This document shows, in pieces, positions 6,085-6,103 of a DNA stretch of 6,103 nt. The notes under the pieces are model-generated. The model was given only the letters and a program-made list of their open reading frames with translations, was not told the DNA's origin and searched no databases. The DNA is from Clostridia bacterium (GTDB lineage: Bacteria; Bacillota; Clostridia; Oscillospirales; CAG-382): contig JAGADB010000072.1 of assembly GCA_017613815.1 (NCBI GenBank), positions 1-6,103 of the forward strand. The letters are read 5' to 3'. The translations under genes and the position numbers were made by a program. Within the stretch, counting starts at the first letter, position 1; every line of letters starts with the position of its first letter.

Positions 6085-6103
6085 AATCTCTCAGAACCTC
6101 GAA

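Overview
The window most likely comes from a spore-forming, low-to-mid GC Gram-positive bacterium of the Clostridia/Bacilli type. The main evidence is a clear spoVT gene, whose first ~35 residues are close to Bacillus subtilis SpoVT as I recall it. The Gram-positive style consensus -35/-10 promoter, purine-rich ribosome binding sites and hairpin-plus-T-tract terminators fit this. I cannot name a genus.

Layout, left to right. Positions 2-934 (+) hold the C-terminal ~310 codons of a UPF0371/DUF1846 protein whose start lies off the left edge. It converges on a two-gene minus-strand operon (3197 down to 984), and the two share a bidirectional terminator at 941-970. The operon encodes a CapE-type UDP-GlcNAc 4,6-dehydratase/5-epimerase and then a CapG/WbjD/FnlC-type non-hydrolysing 2-epimerase. 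It starts from a near-perfect extended -10 sigma-A promoter at 3236-3264. A 188-bp divergent intergenic region separates it from spoVT (3386-3943, +). spoVT converges on a second minus-strand operon through another bidirectional hairpin (3962-3991). That operon reads from the right edge inward: a membrane-anchored SGNH/DltD-like protein (6084-5146), then an iron-sulfur FrhB/FdhB-like oxidoreductase (5132 down to 3994) whose reading frame breaks at about 4221-4232.

Three of the five genes are probably concerned with surface glycans. CapE and CapG are the first and last enzymes of the UDP-N-acetyl-L-fucosamine route, but the middle enzyme, the CapF reductase, is not encoded between or beside them here. 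The SGNH protein and the FrhB/FdhB-like protein belong to families often found in exopolysaccharide loci, as O-acyl modification enzymes and as uncharacterised oxidoreductases respectively. SpoVT is a forespore regulator and is probably only a neighbour.

The observations most worth following up are the -1 frame break in the FrhB/FdhB-like gene, which falls on a heptamer of canonical slippery form (A AAG GGA), and the capE-capG pair without capF. I found no CRISPR array, tRNA, rRNA, insertion sequence or phage gene. I see no clearly new multi-gene system.
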